NCBI GenBank assembly: GCA_963681505.1
Contig: OY811974.1
Location: forward strand, 8,580,239 to 8,644,238
DNA: 64,000 nucleotides
Direction: 5' to 3'
Source of the DNA: Eunapius fragilis
Taxonomy: Eukaryota; Porifera; Demospongiae; Spongillida; Spongillidae
Positions within the stretch are counted from its first letter, which is position 1. Each line of letters opens with the position of its first letter. The position numbers were made by a program, and so were the translations under genes. This document shows positions 47,283 to 56,439 of this stretch, in pieces. The notes beneath the pieces are model-generated. The model worked only from the letters and a program-made list of their open reading frames with translations. It did not search any database and was not told the origin of the DNA.

Positions 47283-48010
47283 TTACATGTCAACAAGGCA
47301 AAATATCTCTAGGTTTGTTGCTCTTATTGGCTTTCTTAAGGGATGAGTAAAAGAAATGGAAAATATGTTTACCCTTGGCAACCTACGCCTTGAATTCCGT
47401 AGCCGGTTTCCTTGGTGATGCCATAAAGATTGCGAGTCGATAAGTCTCAAAATTCTCTCGTGTCGTGGTTGTAGGCATAAACCTGTGTCATATGGATAGC
47501 TGCATACCTGGTTCTTCATTAGGGCAAATAGGGGTGACACCACAATTAAAATACTTCCAGCACTACCACGGGAATAGTCAAAGCAGAATGGAAGCATTAA
47601 GAAGAACAGAGTCTCGGGTGTACATGCTTAAAAGATATTTCCCTTGGTGGAAATGCAACATGCATGTATCAAGCCATCAGATTGTAGGAGAGTTCATACA
47701 AATGAATGTGCAGCATACAGTCATAGCTCACAGCTACGCGAGTAGTGGGTCTGGTGTCCTCCTGTACAAATTTCTGTCCAGCTCACCCGGAATGTTGGGG
47801 CGATATCGGTATGGCGGTATGGATGATGTACAGGTAAAACGTGCGATTCATTCGTCGGGTGAACGTATGAGGCATGCCAAAGTTAAGGACGAACAGTTCC
47901 GAGTCATCGAAGACGTGGTCTGTGGTTGGGACACGTTTGTAAGCTTACCAACATTTGTTATGGCGTTCTGCTATGGGTATATATTTGACGAGTACACTGT
48001 AAAAACCATG
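47283..48010. pseudogene. Inverted fragments of a RecQ-like DNA helicase
   Basis: The plus strand at about 47881-47985 encodes VKDEQFRVIEDVVCGWDTFV, then SLPT and FCYG. This is the Q-motif and Walker A neighbourhood of RecQ-like helicases, with the GxGKS core damaged. The minus strand at 47597-47465 encodes LPFCFDY, then SAGSILIVVSPLFALMKNQV, the motif that should come next in the same protein. The two halves are head-to-head, so one has been inverted. No intact gene is present. Confidence 0.6.
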
Positions 48011-48206
48011 GTGGGTATAGCCCACTAAAACCTTAGCCCACCACTGATTCTACTGTCCCACCAACGATCCAGGGTGGGCAAGTCATACCACGGACATGGT
48101 GGGACTGATTTCTTCTCGTATAATTGGAGGAAAATTTCACCCTACGTAGGAAAATTAAAAGAAAAATGCCACAACCAGGTAACGAACCTGGGGTCTACCA
48201 CTTGAT

Positions 48207-48341
48207 TAGTCTCGCAAGCCAGACGTACTTCGTTGTCGAACGACGCGAGAGGACTGGGGACGTGTACTTCTCAGAACGTTTTACTCGTCCCCAGTCCTCT
48301 CGCGTCGTTCGACAACGAAGTACGTCTGGCTTGCGAGACTA
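48207..48341. mobile_element. Perfect fold-back MITE, MULE-like, 9-bp TSD
   Basis: The 135-bp palindrome begins TAGTCTCGCAAGCCAGACG and ends with its reverse complement. CCACTTGAT flanks both sides (48198-48206, 48342-48350). The ends match the 1175 element for TAGTCTCG, but the interior is different, so it is a related subfamily. Confidence 0.9.
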
Positions 48342-48739
48342 CCACTTGATAGCAATGACTTCACGCGTCAGCCAACATGATATACATGTCTAAAGCGTGC
48401 CGTTAAATTATTAATTATATGGACAAACGTCTGTTTTATGGCGGTGACGCAGATGGGTTAGTAGTCACTCTCTGTGTCCTACACTGCACAAAGCTATGGT
48501 ACAGGATATGCATGCATGTGGACATATATCAGGGTCGTAGAAAACAGGGAATAAACCCGTGTGGCTAATTATATTCTAAAGGGTGTGGCCAAGATCGTTG
48601 GGGTGGGTGAGAGGGGATAAGCCCTCCCGTCCCAGCTAGGGGGCTGTAAGCTCCCCATCAGGGTCCCTCCAGAAGCTCTACAACTATATTTTTTTTGAAG
48701 TCATGGAAGGAAGTCATGGATGATGAATGATAGTTCTTC

Positions 48740-48769
48740 CAGAGATAATATATAGATATATTATCTCTG
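48740..48769. mobile_element. 30-bp minimal TIR element with 7-bp TSD
   Basis: CAGAGATAATATATA is followed almost at once by its reverse complement. GTTCTTC flanks both sides (48733-48739, 48770-48776). The ends equal those of the 1243-bp element at 28382-29624. Confidence 0.75.
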
Positions 48770-48911
48770 GTTCTTCCGCTTCCGTGCCGTACTGTTGTGG
48801 CGGAAGCCATGTTCTTAATAAGAACGCGCGCATGCGTATTTGCCAGCACGTGTTTTTATTTTATTTTTTGCTGCCGCAACATGGTGGTATTCGTGTCTTA
48901 TACTTTGAAAG

Positions 48912-49767
48912 AAATAAGACGTTTTCCGTTCCCGCCCCAAAGGAACAATCGGACTTCGAGTTTCTAAGAAACAGTTCCTCACCGCCTTTGGATTTCGTCC
49001 AATGCAAGACCACACATCCTTTGATGAAGAATTTGGCGAGTTTTTTGACACGGAGGATGATGCAGTGTTTGCGGATAAAACCAAACGTCGTTCCACTCCC
49101 AGAAGCAGCAGGTAGTCTATGTTTATATGGCAACAATACTAAGGAGGTTAGTGGTTTTTTTTTTAAATTTCACACGAAGTTCAGCTTTTTTACCCTCACC
49201 AGAACTCGCGGGACACGGATATTGAATCATCATCACCGCTCAGCACAACTGACAGGCAGAGCGTCATACTGTCACCTAACATTATGCCCATATGGTCTCC
49301 CAGTGCCAGTGACTTTCCCTCGTGTGCGGCTTCATCCAGCGTCAGTGACTTTGAAACGAGCGTGACTTCACCCAGCGCTAGTCGCATACTTATCTCACAA
49401 ACGGTATGTCTTAAGTCCTTTTCGTTTATAAATAAACACAGGAAATATGACAGCTAAGACACGCAACGCATATCTGTCACAGGTTGCATCTGCTATGTCT
49501 AATTCATGCGTGTGGCTGATCAAATCACCAGAATATATCCATTTCTTCAGTCTCCTATGCGTAATGGGTCAAAAAATGTAAGTAGAAAACTTGTTCTATT
49601 CACTATTACATAATTTTGTCTTTTATATAGGGTGCCACAGTTCAAAGTTTCTGTGATCACTTCAAGGAATTTCGTCGACCACTTCGTAATCATGCACCCT
49701 CCCAAAGGATCAAAACTGACCCTGGTTCTAAGAAGCAAAAGGATGTCAAGATGTATTTCATAATCAG
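48912..49767 (+). CDS. Unrecognised spliced gene fragment
   Basis: Three exon-like stretches occur. The first, ending at a donor at 49111, encodes a KKQFLTAFGFRPMQDHTSFD segment followed by an acidic stretch (EEFGEFFDTEDD). The second, 49203-49403, is Ser-rich (SPSASDFPSCAASSSVSDFE). The third, 49631-49767, contains FCDHFKEFRRPLRNHAPSQR. The second and third join in frame with good sites. The first ends in a phase that does not fit the second, so it may be damaged, or an exon may be missed. The start and end of the gene are unknown and no family is assigned. Confidence 0.45.
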
Positions 49768-50499
49768 GTGCATCACTCCCACTATATGACCTGTCCTGCT
49801 GCCTTATATGCTTCGGGATCCTTGGGTAGCTCCAGATTCTTCAATGTATTCCAGTAAGTTTGAATATGATGGTGCATGATACCAAAAAAAATTCGCAATA
49901 TGTTCAAATGATGTTCAGTCTGTTTCATCCATTGTGTATAGGCATCAAGTCATATTTAGCAGGAGATACAGAAGAAAAACGCAGGATCAGCCTTACCTTC
50001 TGTGTTGTGGGGTCTCATCCTATCTTGTCAAGGATTGTGAGGTAGAGCTCACTCTGTATTTGCACTTTTGCACTTTGTTCTGGATTTTTTGTATTTAATG
50101 TACAGTACACCACTGGATGCAGTACGCTGTTCAGCTTTCTGGAGTCCTTGTTGAATTTACAAAGCAAGCAGACAAGGCAACCATCAGTGGCTCTTTTCAT
50201 GACATCATTGACTTAGCAGAACACTGAGATTGTTTGAATTGTACTCTGTGTTTGGTGTTCTTTTAAAAACAACTTTTTGTGCACTTTTTCTGGTTAAGTA
50301 ATTACCGTTAATTTTGGAATGCACGCAGGCCTGACCACCGATTCTAGTGGGGTTATCACACCAAAACTCATGGGTATAGCACACGGCAACTGGTGGGTGA
50401 TCCCACTCCTTTAATAGGTGGGACTGGCACACCTAAATAGGTGTGCCAGGCGGGACAGCGCTAGCACACCATGCAAATCTGGTGTGCTCAGCCCACCAT

Positions 50500-51580
50500 G
50501 TTTTTTACAGTGTAATCGGTTCGAGAGGTACGAAGCAATTAAGCCCCTCACAATCGTGCCAAAAAGGCAAAGAGCGAGAAACGATGCCACAGCTGATCCT
50601 CATTTTCGGAGAGCAGCTCAAGCAGCTCGTCGTCTGAGTCCAGCGACTCCAACGCATGCAAGAAGAAGAAGTTCAAGCGGCGCGAGAGAACCCACCACTC
50701 CAGGTAGCGGGAAAGCAGCTTCCTCAACGCCTCCTTCACTAACATGTCCCTACCCCCTCGAGGCACGAAGTCAAGAGGGGTAAGCATGCCCACTTTGATA
50801 AACTTCCCTCTGAGTCTCCCTTAGACGATCCTTCCTCACTCCCCGTTTGACTGAGATACGCAGTAAAATGGTTGATGGTGTGCTTGATTCCTTGGCAGCG
50901 TGGTCAGGTTAAATCTGTGACAGAAGGCGTAGTACTTCCTGATCCCTGACCTGTAGGTGGTGGACGTTGAAGGGGCCACAGCTCCGTGGAGGAGATGTCT
51001 CAGGCGACCTTCTAGGGCTCTGCCAGCTCTTGAGGCACTGGTGTAGGCAGTTGCCACCGAACCAGGCCCCGCCCCAAAACCACAGGTGCCAGAGGCATCC
51101 GTGTACAACTGGATAGACTCTGCATAGTTCCAGTCTGGGGAATGAACATGAAAATGCCATTCCAAGATGGTATAGCAGAGATAATATATTAAGCTGTTCC
51201 ACCATCGTATGTCAGCTCTGGCTTCAGAATTAAGATGGATATGGTGGTGGAGCCTACTCAAAATCTGCATTCAGAATGGTTTCAATCCAGTCCTCTGAAT
51301 GGGAACTCCATTCAGAGGCCTGGAAATCCATTCAGAGGCCTGGATTGGAACCATTCTGAATGCAGATTGTAGGTCAACCTTGGCCATCGTGGCTCCTTTT
51401 TCAAGCTAAGGAACCCCACCACATGTACATCGTCAATTGTGGAGTAATGGACAGTGAAATTAGGTTGCGTGCAGTGAAAGGAAAGTGAGGTCCGTTGTAG
51501 CCGGTGGACAACCGCCAGGAGACGCAGCCTTGTCAGGATGATAATTCAGTTGCTGGAGCTTACGTAGTCCCAGGCAACAT
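50500..51580 (-). mobile_element. Second DIRS-like retroelement fossil
   Basis: The minus strand shows a reverse transcriptase block ATMAKVDLQSAFRMVPIQ, an RNase H block YTDASGTCGFGAG, then the start of a tyrosine-recombinase-like core-binding domain (LHGAVAPSTSTTYRSGIRKY). It is heavily broken and contains an internal inverted duplication at 51261-51368. A Ser-rich, basic plus-strand frame at about 50610-50710 may be unrelated. The family assignment rests on the RT-RNase H-recombinase order. Confidence 0.65.
51261..51368. repeat. 108-bp palindrome inside the DIRS-like fossil
   Basis: AATCTGCATTCAGAATGGTT is met by its inverse at the other end. The inverted unit is a piece of the fossil's own reverse transcriptase region. 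Confidence 0.85.
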
Positions 51581-51788
51581 TTTTAGCTGATTTCTCCCAT
51601 ATTCAGAAACAGATCAGGCTAAACATTGCCATATAACTACCCCATATATAACTGCACTACTTGGCCGAAAGTTGAATGTGCTAAACGGTTCGACGACCGC
51701 GGCTGCAAATGTGTTGTTTTAGAGGGAAACGCATCTAGCTGCATGATTGTCGCGTATTGCGTTGATTTTTGGCTACCGTATCTAAACA

Positions 51789-52684
51789 ATGCATAGAAGA
51801 CAGGTATCTGTATCTGAAACGCTAGTTTACCGAGAAGTTTCGTTTACTCTGCCGCTAAAATGTTTGCCTCGAACGTTGGCTCTGAAAAGTTAGCCATTGT
51901 CGGATGAATAGCATTATAATTATTGACAGTTTTGCGGTTATCGTGGTTATGATTGAGATCGAGCAAGTTGAAAACGGTTCTTTTCAGAACTAAACGGAGA
52001 GTCCATTAGCACGCAGGCTGCCACGAAGAGCTGGCAGACAGGGACCACCACTTTGGGAGGGTTTGAAGCCAAGGAGCACTCCAAGAGGAAACCCTAAAGC
52101 GGCAGGTTCGCAGCGGCAATCGTTGTTTCGTGCCAAAAAGCTCGAGCTGGCGAGCAGAGCTCGAAGGACTGCTATCAGAAAGTGCAACCAAAGAACTTGC
52201 GTTAGCCGAGTACATGTAGACGTTGATGCTTGGACACTCGCATTGAGAATGTTCTAGCTACATCGAGCTGAGCGAGGGGATTTCCCCAAGAAATGCATAG
52301 AGAAAGGTCGAAAAGATGCTTCTGATTTTAATGCAATCACCGTGAAAAGATGGGTTACTGCCTGGTGAGTAGTTGGAGTTACAATATGAATACATGCATA
52401 CATGTACGATTATAAATGTGTATACACTTCAAACCTTCCCAAAGTGGTGGTCCCTGTCTGCCAGCTCTTCGTGGCAGCCTGCTCACCGTTTGGTTCTGAA
52501 AAGAACCGTTTTCAACTTGCTCGATCTCAATCATAACCACGATAACCACAATACTGTCAATAATTATGTTATTCATCCGACAATGGCTAACTTTTCAGGG
52601 CCAACGTTCGAGGCAAACATTTTAGCGGCAGAGTAAACGAAACTTCTCGTTTCAAATACAGATACCTGTCTTCTATGCACTGGC
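51789..52684. mobile_element. Fold-back element, about 260-bp inverted arms, 360-bp core
   Basis: The left arm (51789 to about 52070) begins TGCATAGAAGACAGGTATCT and matches, inverted, the right arm (about 52425-52684). The core holds a short plus frame containing RGDFPKKCIEKGRKDASDFN and VKRWVTAW, with no recognised family. No target duplication was found. The right end abuts a reversed unit of the 28-bp minisatellite that follows. Confidence 0.8.
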
Positions 52685-52965
52685 TATGGTGCCTTCACAT
52701 GTGTGAAGGCACCACAGGGGTGGCGGAAGCAATTCAGATTTGGTCCGGCTTGGGCGTGGCCATAATAAAATTTACCGAAAACATGCATTCTATGTTCACT
52801 TCCACAAACAAACTCATTCGCTATTGAAGATAAATCAACATCATCCAACTGCTCTTTGTAGATGCTTAGTATTAGGATTTAAGAAACCAATATATTTAAG
52901 CTCAGTATTAAGATTGGTCCTGCCAAAGCCGGACCTGCCCCCTCGGTTGCGCCACCCCTGCACCA

Positions 52966-53447
52966 TAGCCAGTGTATCCATGTGAAGGCACCATAGCTAG
53001 TGTATCCATGTGAAGGCACCATAGCCAGTGTATCCATGTGAAGGCACCATAGCCAGTGTATCCATGTGAAGGCACCATAGCCAGTGTATCCATGTGAAGG
53101 CACCATAGCCAGTGTATCCATGTGAAGGCACCATAGCCAGTGTATCCATGTGAAGGCACCATAGCCAGTGTATCCATGTGAAGGCACCATAGCTAGTGTA
53201 TCCATGTGAAGGCACCATAGCCAGTGTATCCATGTGAAGGCACCATAGCCAGTGTATCCATGTGAAGGCACCATAGCCAGTGTATCCATGTGAAGGCACC
53301 ATAGCCAGTGTATCCATGTGAAGGCACCATAGCCAGTGTATCCATGTGAAGGCACCATAGCCAGTGTATCCATGTGAAGGCACCATAGCCAGTGTATCCA
53401 TGTGAAGGCACCATAGCCAGTGCATCCATGTGAAGGCACCATGGTAA
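52966..53447. repeat. 28-bp minisatellite, about 17 copies
   Basis: The unit is TATCCATGTGAAGGCACCAT followed by AGCCAGTG, nearly identical, with a few C/T variants (AGCTAG at 52992 and 53191). A single unit in reverse orientation lies at about 52677-52702, forming a hairpin CCTTCACATGTGTGAAGG. Open frames through it are artefacts. Confidence 0.97.
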
Positions 53448-53879
53448 GCCTCACCGAATGGGCAAGCTTACAGCATCCCCCCCCCCCCCCCCCCCCCCCA
53501 GTTGCAGTATGAGTGGACCCTCCCATACCTTGTGCCCTCACCCTCCCAAATCCTAAATCCACCACTGCTACATGCTTTTATCTCATTACCTCCACTACAT
53601 GCTCATGTGACCCCTTCACTATGTGCTCAAGTTTAGTGTGTGTTGTGTGGTGTGTGTGTGCATGTACAAAGGTGATGTGACTCTTTTCGTCCCTCAATGG
53701 TACCATTCACATGGTCCTTACTGAACAGTAAGTTCTGTAAGTTCAAGGATTTATAGAGATGTGTGCAGGCTATAATGGGAAGCCTTTATTATTGCTGCCC
53801 AATCAGATCAGATGTGGTAGATCTGAGGTACATGTACTAAAGTTTATATAGACAAGCACCCTGAGAATGTAGCTCCATG

Positions 53880-54304
53880 GCTTCACCATATATAGTGAGA
53901 CAAGGGCATCACAGTGGAGGTTATGAGACATGAGCATTTAATGCAGGCATGAGATAGGAACATGTAATGGAGAAGCACAAGCATGAATGGTTTGTGTTAG
54001 TCAGTGTGTGAAGGTTGTCAAGGGCATGGTCACATGAGTTTGTAGTGGAAGACAATGAGACACAAAGCAGTGGTTGATTTGGGAGAGGGGGTGGCATAAG
54101 GTGTGTGTGGGGGGGGGAGGGGGGGGAACGTAAGGGGTACAGGGGTACAGGCTCATCTTCCCCCCCCCCTCCAACCCCTTGGGGTCCTAGGAGACCTGCA
54201 TGGGCATTCAGGGGAGGATATGAGACATGTAGTGGAGGCTATGAGATCCATGCAGTCCTGCGAGACGCAAGCCTGTGAGGTTTGTGTACATGTCTAAGTG
54301 TTAA

Positions 54305-54343
<39 letters not shown>

Positions 54344-54625
54344 ACATACATCTGCAAGGGGGTGTGACATGCGAGTTAAAGTATTGTCACATAACCTCCA
54401 CTCATGTCCCATGCCCTTCCTTCTCAATAAGTTCAGAGTGGGGGGAGGTGTGGTCGAGTTTAAAACCACTGCCGTGCTGATAGCAACCCTTCTTTTTAGT
54501 TGGGATTTATGCTCTGCACGCACAGATGTATGAACCCCCTCACACAAAAATGTAGTGGAGGCTACATTACAGTACCATGTACTGGAGGTTAAGAGACACA
54601 CATGTAGGGAGTTATGGATGTTAAT

Positions 54626-54700
<75 letters not shown>

Positions 54701-54930
54701 ACCTGTAGCTGCAAGGGTGTGACATGCAGATGAAATTAAAACATGGTCCATCTGTGGTTTCAGAGTAAATTCCAACACAAAATTACGCCTGTGATTTAAC
54801 TCAACCACACCTCCCCCCACTCAGAATTTACAGTGAAGGAAGGGCATGGGACAGGAGCATGTAGTGGAGGCTATGTGACACAAAAATGTATGAGACAGGA
54901 CCATGGAATTGAGGCTATGAGACATAAGCT
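53880..54930. repeat. Degenerate long-period repeats (GTGGAGGCTATGAGACAT) and TG tracts
   Basis: The phrase GTAGTGGAGGCTATGAGACA recurs in variant form at about 53913, 54231, 54552, 54860 and 54905. TG microsatellites lie at 54310-54341 and 54629-54699. Segment 54408-54470 is repeated inverted at 54790-54852. No gene is seen in 53500-55135. Confidence 0.65.
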
Positions 54931-55135
54931 TGCCTTCCTGCTGTGCATTACTAGTATCCTATGTATGTTGTGGCCACGCCTAAATCTGTCTCTGTGTCGA
55001 CTTCCGGTCCAGGGCAACGCCCAAATCGAACTGTCATTTAAGTATGTCATATGGTTACGTCATATTGCGTAAAGTTGACAACTTGACATCGCCCTGCTGC
55101 AAGCCTAATTAACGTACTTAGTTATTGTACGTTCG

Positions 55136-55201
55136 ACGTAAGCAGGACTGGGACGAGGGCCCCAGTCCTCCGTAGCCCGTACGTCCTGGCTTGCGAGACT
55201 A
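55136..55201. mobile_element. End fragment of the TAGTCTCGCAAGCC MITE subfamily
   Basis: It ends CCTGGCTTGCGAGACTA, the same terminus as the 48207-48341 element, with an inner GGACTGGGGCC block. The opposite end is not found. Confidence 0.65.
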
Positions 55202-55300
55202 CATAAGTATTAACTTAATGAAATTATAAATAGTGTCTCATTCCATCGATCGGAAATTGACATCGTCGTATCAACCCGAGGCTGCTAAATTTTGCCTTTA

Positions 55301-55567
55301 GCCTGCGACGTACACGTGCGTACGTATTAGCTCAACTCCACACTCGGATCACGTGCCATCCCCCCGACATCGTTACAACGATTGGAGATTCAATGCTTCT
55401 GGTACAACGCTCCTCACAACTCCTTGTGTGGAGCGTTGTATGCTCCCCCCATAGGGGCCCCCAGAAGTTTTGAATTTATAACTGTGATGTTGCGCGATAA
55501 TTATCAGGGGGATGGCACGTGATCCGAGTGTGGCGCTGAACTAATACTTACGTGCACGTCGCAGGGC
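55301..55567. mobile_element. Palindromic MITE with a central hairpin
   Basis: The arms contain GCGACGTACACGTGCGTACG and CACACTCGGATCACGTGCCA and occur inverted at 55505-55567. A second, inner hairpin (CAACGCTCC ... GGAGCGTTG) lies at 55403-55437. No coding capacity. Confidence 0.75.
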
Positions 55568-56439
55568 ATGTAGAATGTACATAATATACCTCTTGTTTCT
55601 TTAGGACATATTATATCTTTCCTTTTTTCATCTCCAGAACGCATATTGTTGCTGCAGTGTTGATTTTGCTATTGAATTTCATATATAAAGTGCTGGGAAG
55701 TGGTATGTTTGCATGTGTGACCTGCATGTTTATGTTGTATGTGCTGCAAGTTATGTGCAGTATGTGCTGCATGTATGTGCAGTCTAGCAATTGGCGCTGG
55801 CAATCATACTAAACCCATTCTTGACTCTTTGACATGCAAAGTGTACTATTGACTGCATGGCTTGTCTGATGTCGTAAAATTTATGAAAATTGGCTAAAGT
55901 TTCTTGTCTCCAATTGTAAAGACCCTGATATGATATGTTTGATGTAGTTAAGAGGATCACTTGGTATCTTCTATCTGGTCAGGTGCTGTCAACCTAAAAC
56001 CCAAAAATCATTTTAAAAGGGCCATATTTATTGCACACTGAGTACATTTAACAAAATGTTTTTAGCTCACACACATGTACAACTTTTAGTGTACATTTAG
56101 ATTTCAAACGTTTTCATGCAGGAACTTGGCTTTAAAATTGAAAGTTTTGCCCCAAACCATATTGCCTATACCTTTCACTGATCATTAGTCACAGACTTCA
56201 TTACCCCCCCCCCCCCCCCCCCTCCCCTCTGTTTCGTTATATGTGCACCACTATATAGCACAAAAGAGTAAACGCGGCACGGCACTGTAGTGTACATTAA
56301 TTCATTCATGCTGTTGCATTACATACTCAGGTGTATGGGTACACTGTCATATACATGTACACACTATACTGAATTATAGTATTATATGGTTAAGTTTAGC
56401 GTATTTGATAGATATCCTTTGTGTTCGCTTTCATCTCAG
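55568..56439. other. Presumed 5' region of the plus-strand membrane-protein gene
   Basis: Hydrophobic short frames occur (55630-55690, 55725-55800), but none is a convincing signal-peptide exon ending in phase 1. A poly-C run is at about 56204-56221. Confidence 0.3.

Noticed and set aside
47465-48028. A complete 187-codon plus-strand gene
   Set aside because: Only the last third resembles a protein (RecQ-like helicase), and its key ATP-binding core is damaged; the first part is antisense to the helicase fragment on the minus strand.
48140-48380. tRNA or tRNA-derived SINE around the 48207 MITE (CCAGGTAACGAACCTGG)
   Set aside because: With the MITE removed, the minus strand vaguely resembles A- and B-box sequences, but the T-loop lacks the conserved A and no anticodon arm or full cloverleaf can be formed.
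52879-53565. Minus-strand open frames repeating HGYTGYGAFTWIHWLWCLHM
   Set aside because: Artefact of the 28-bp minisatellite, open in several frames.
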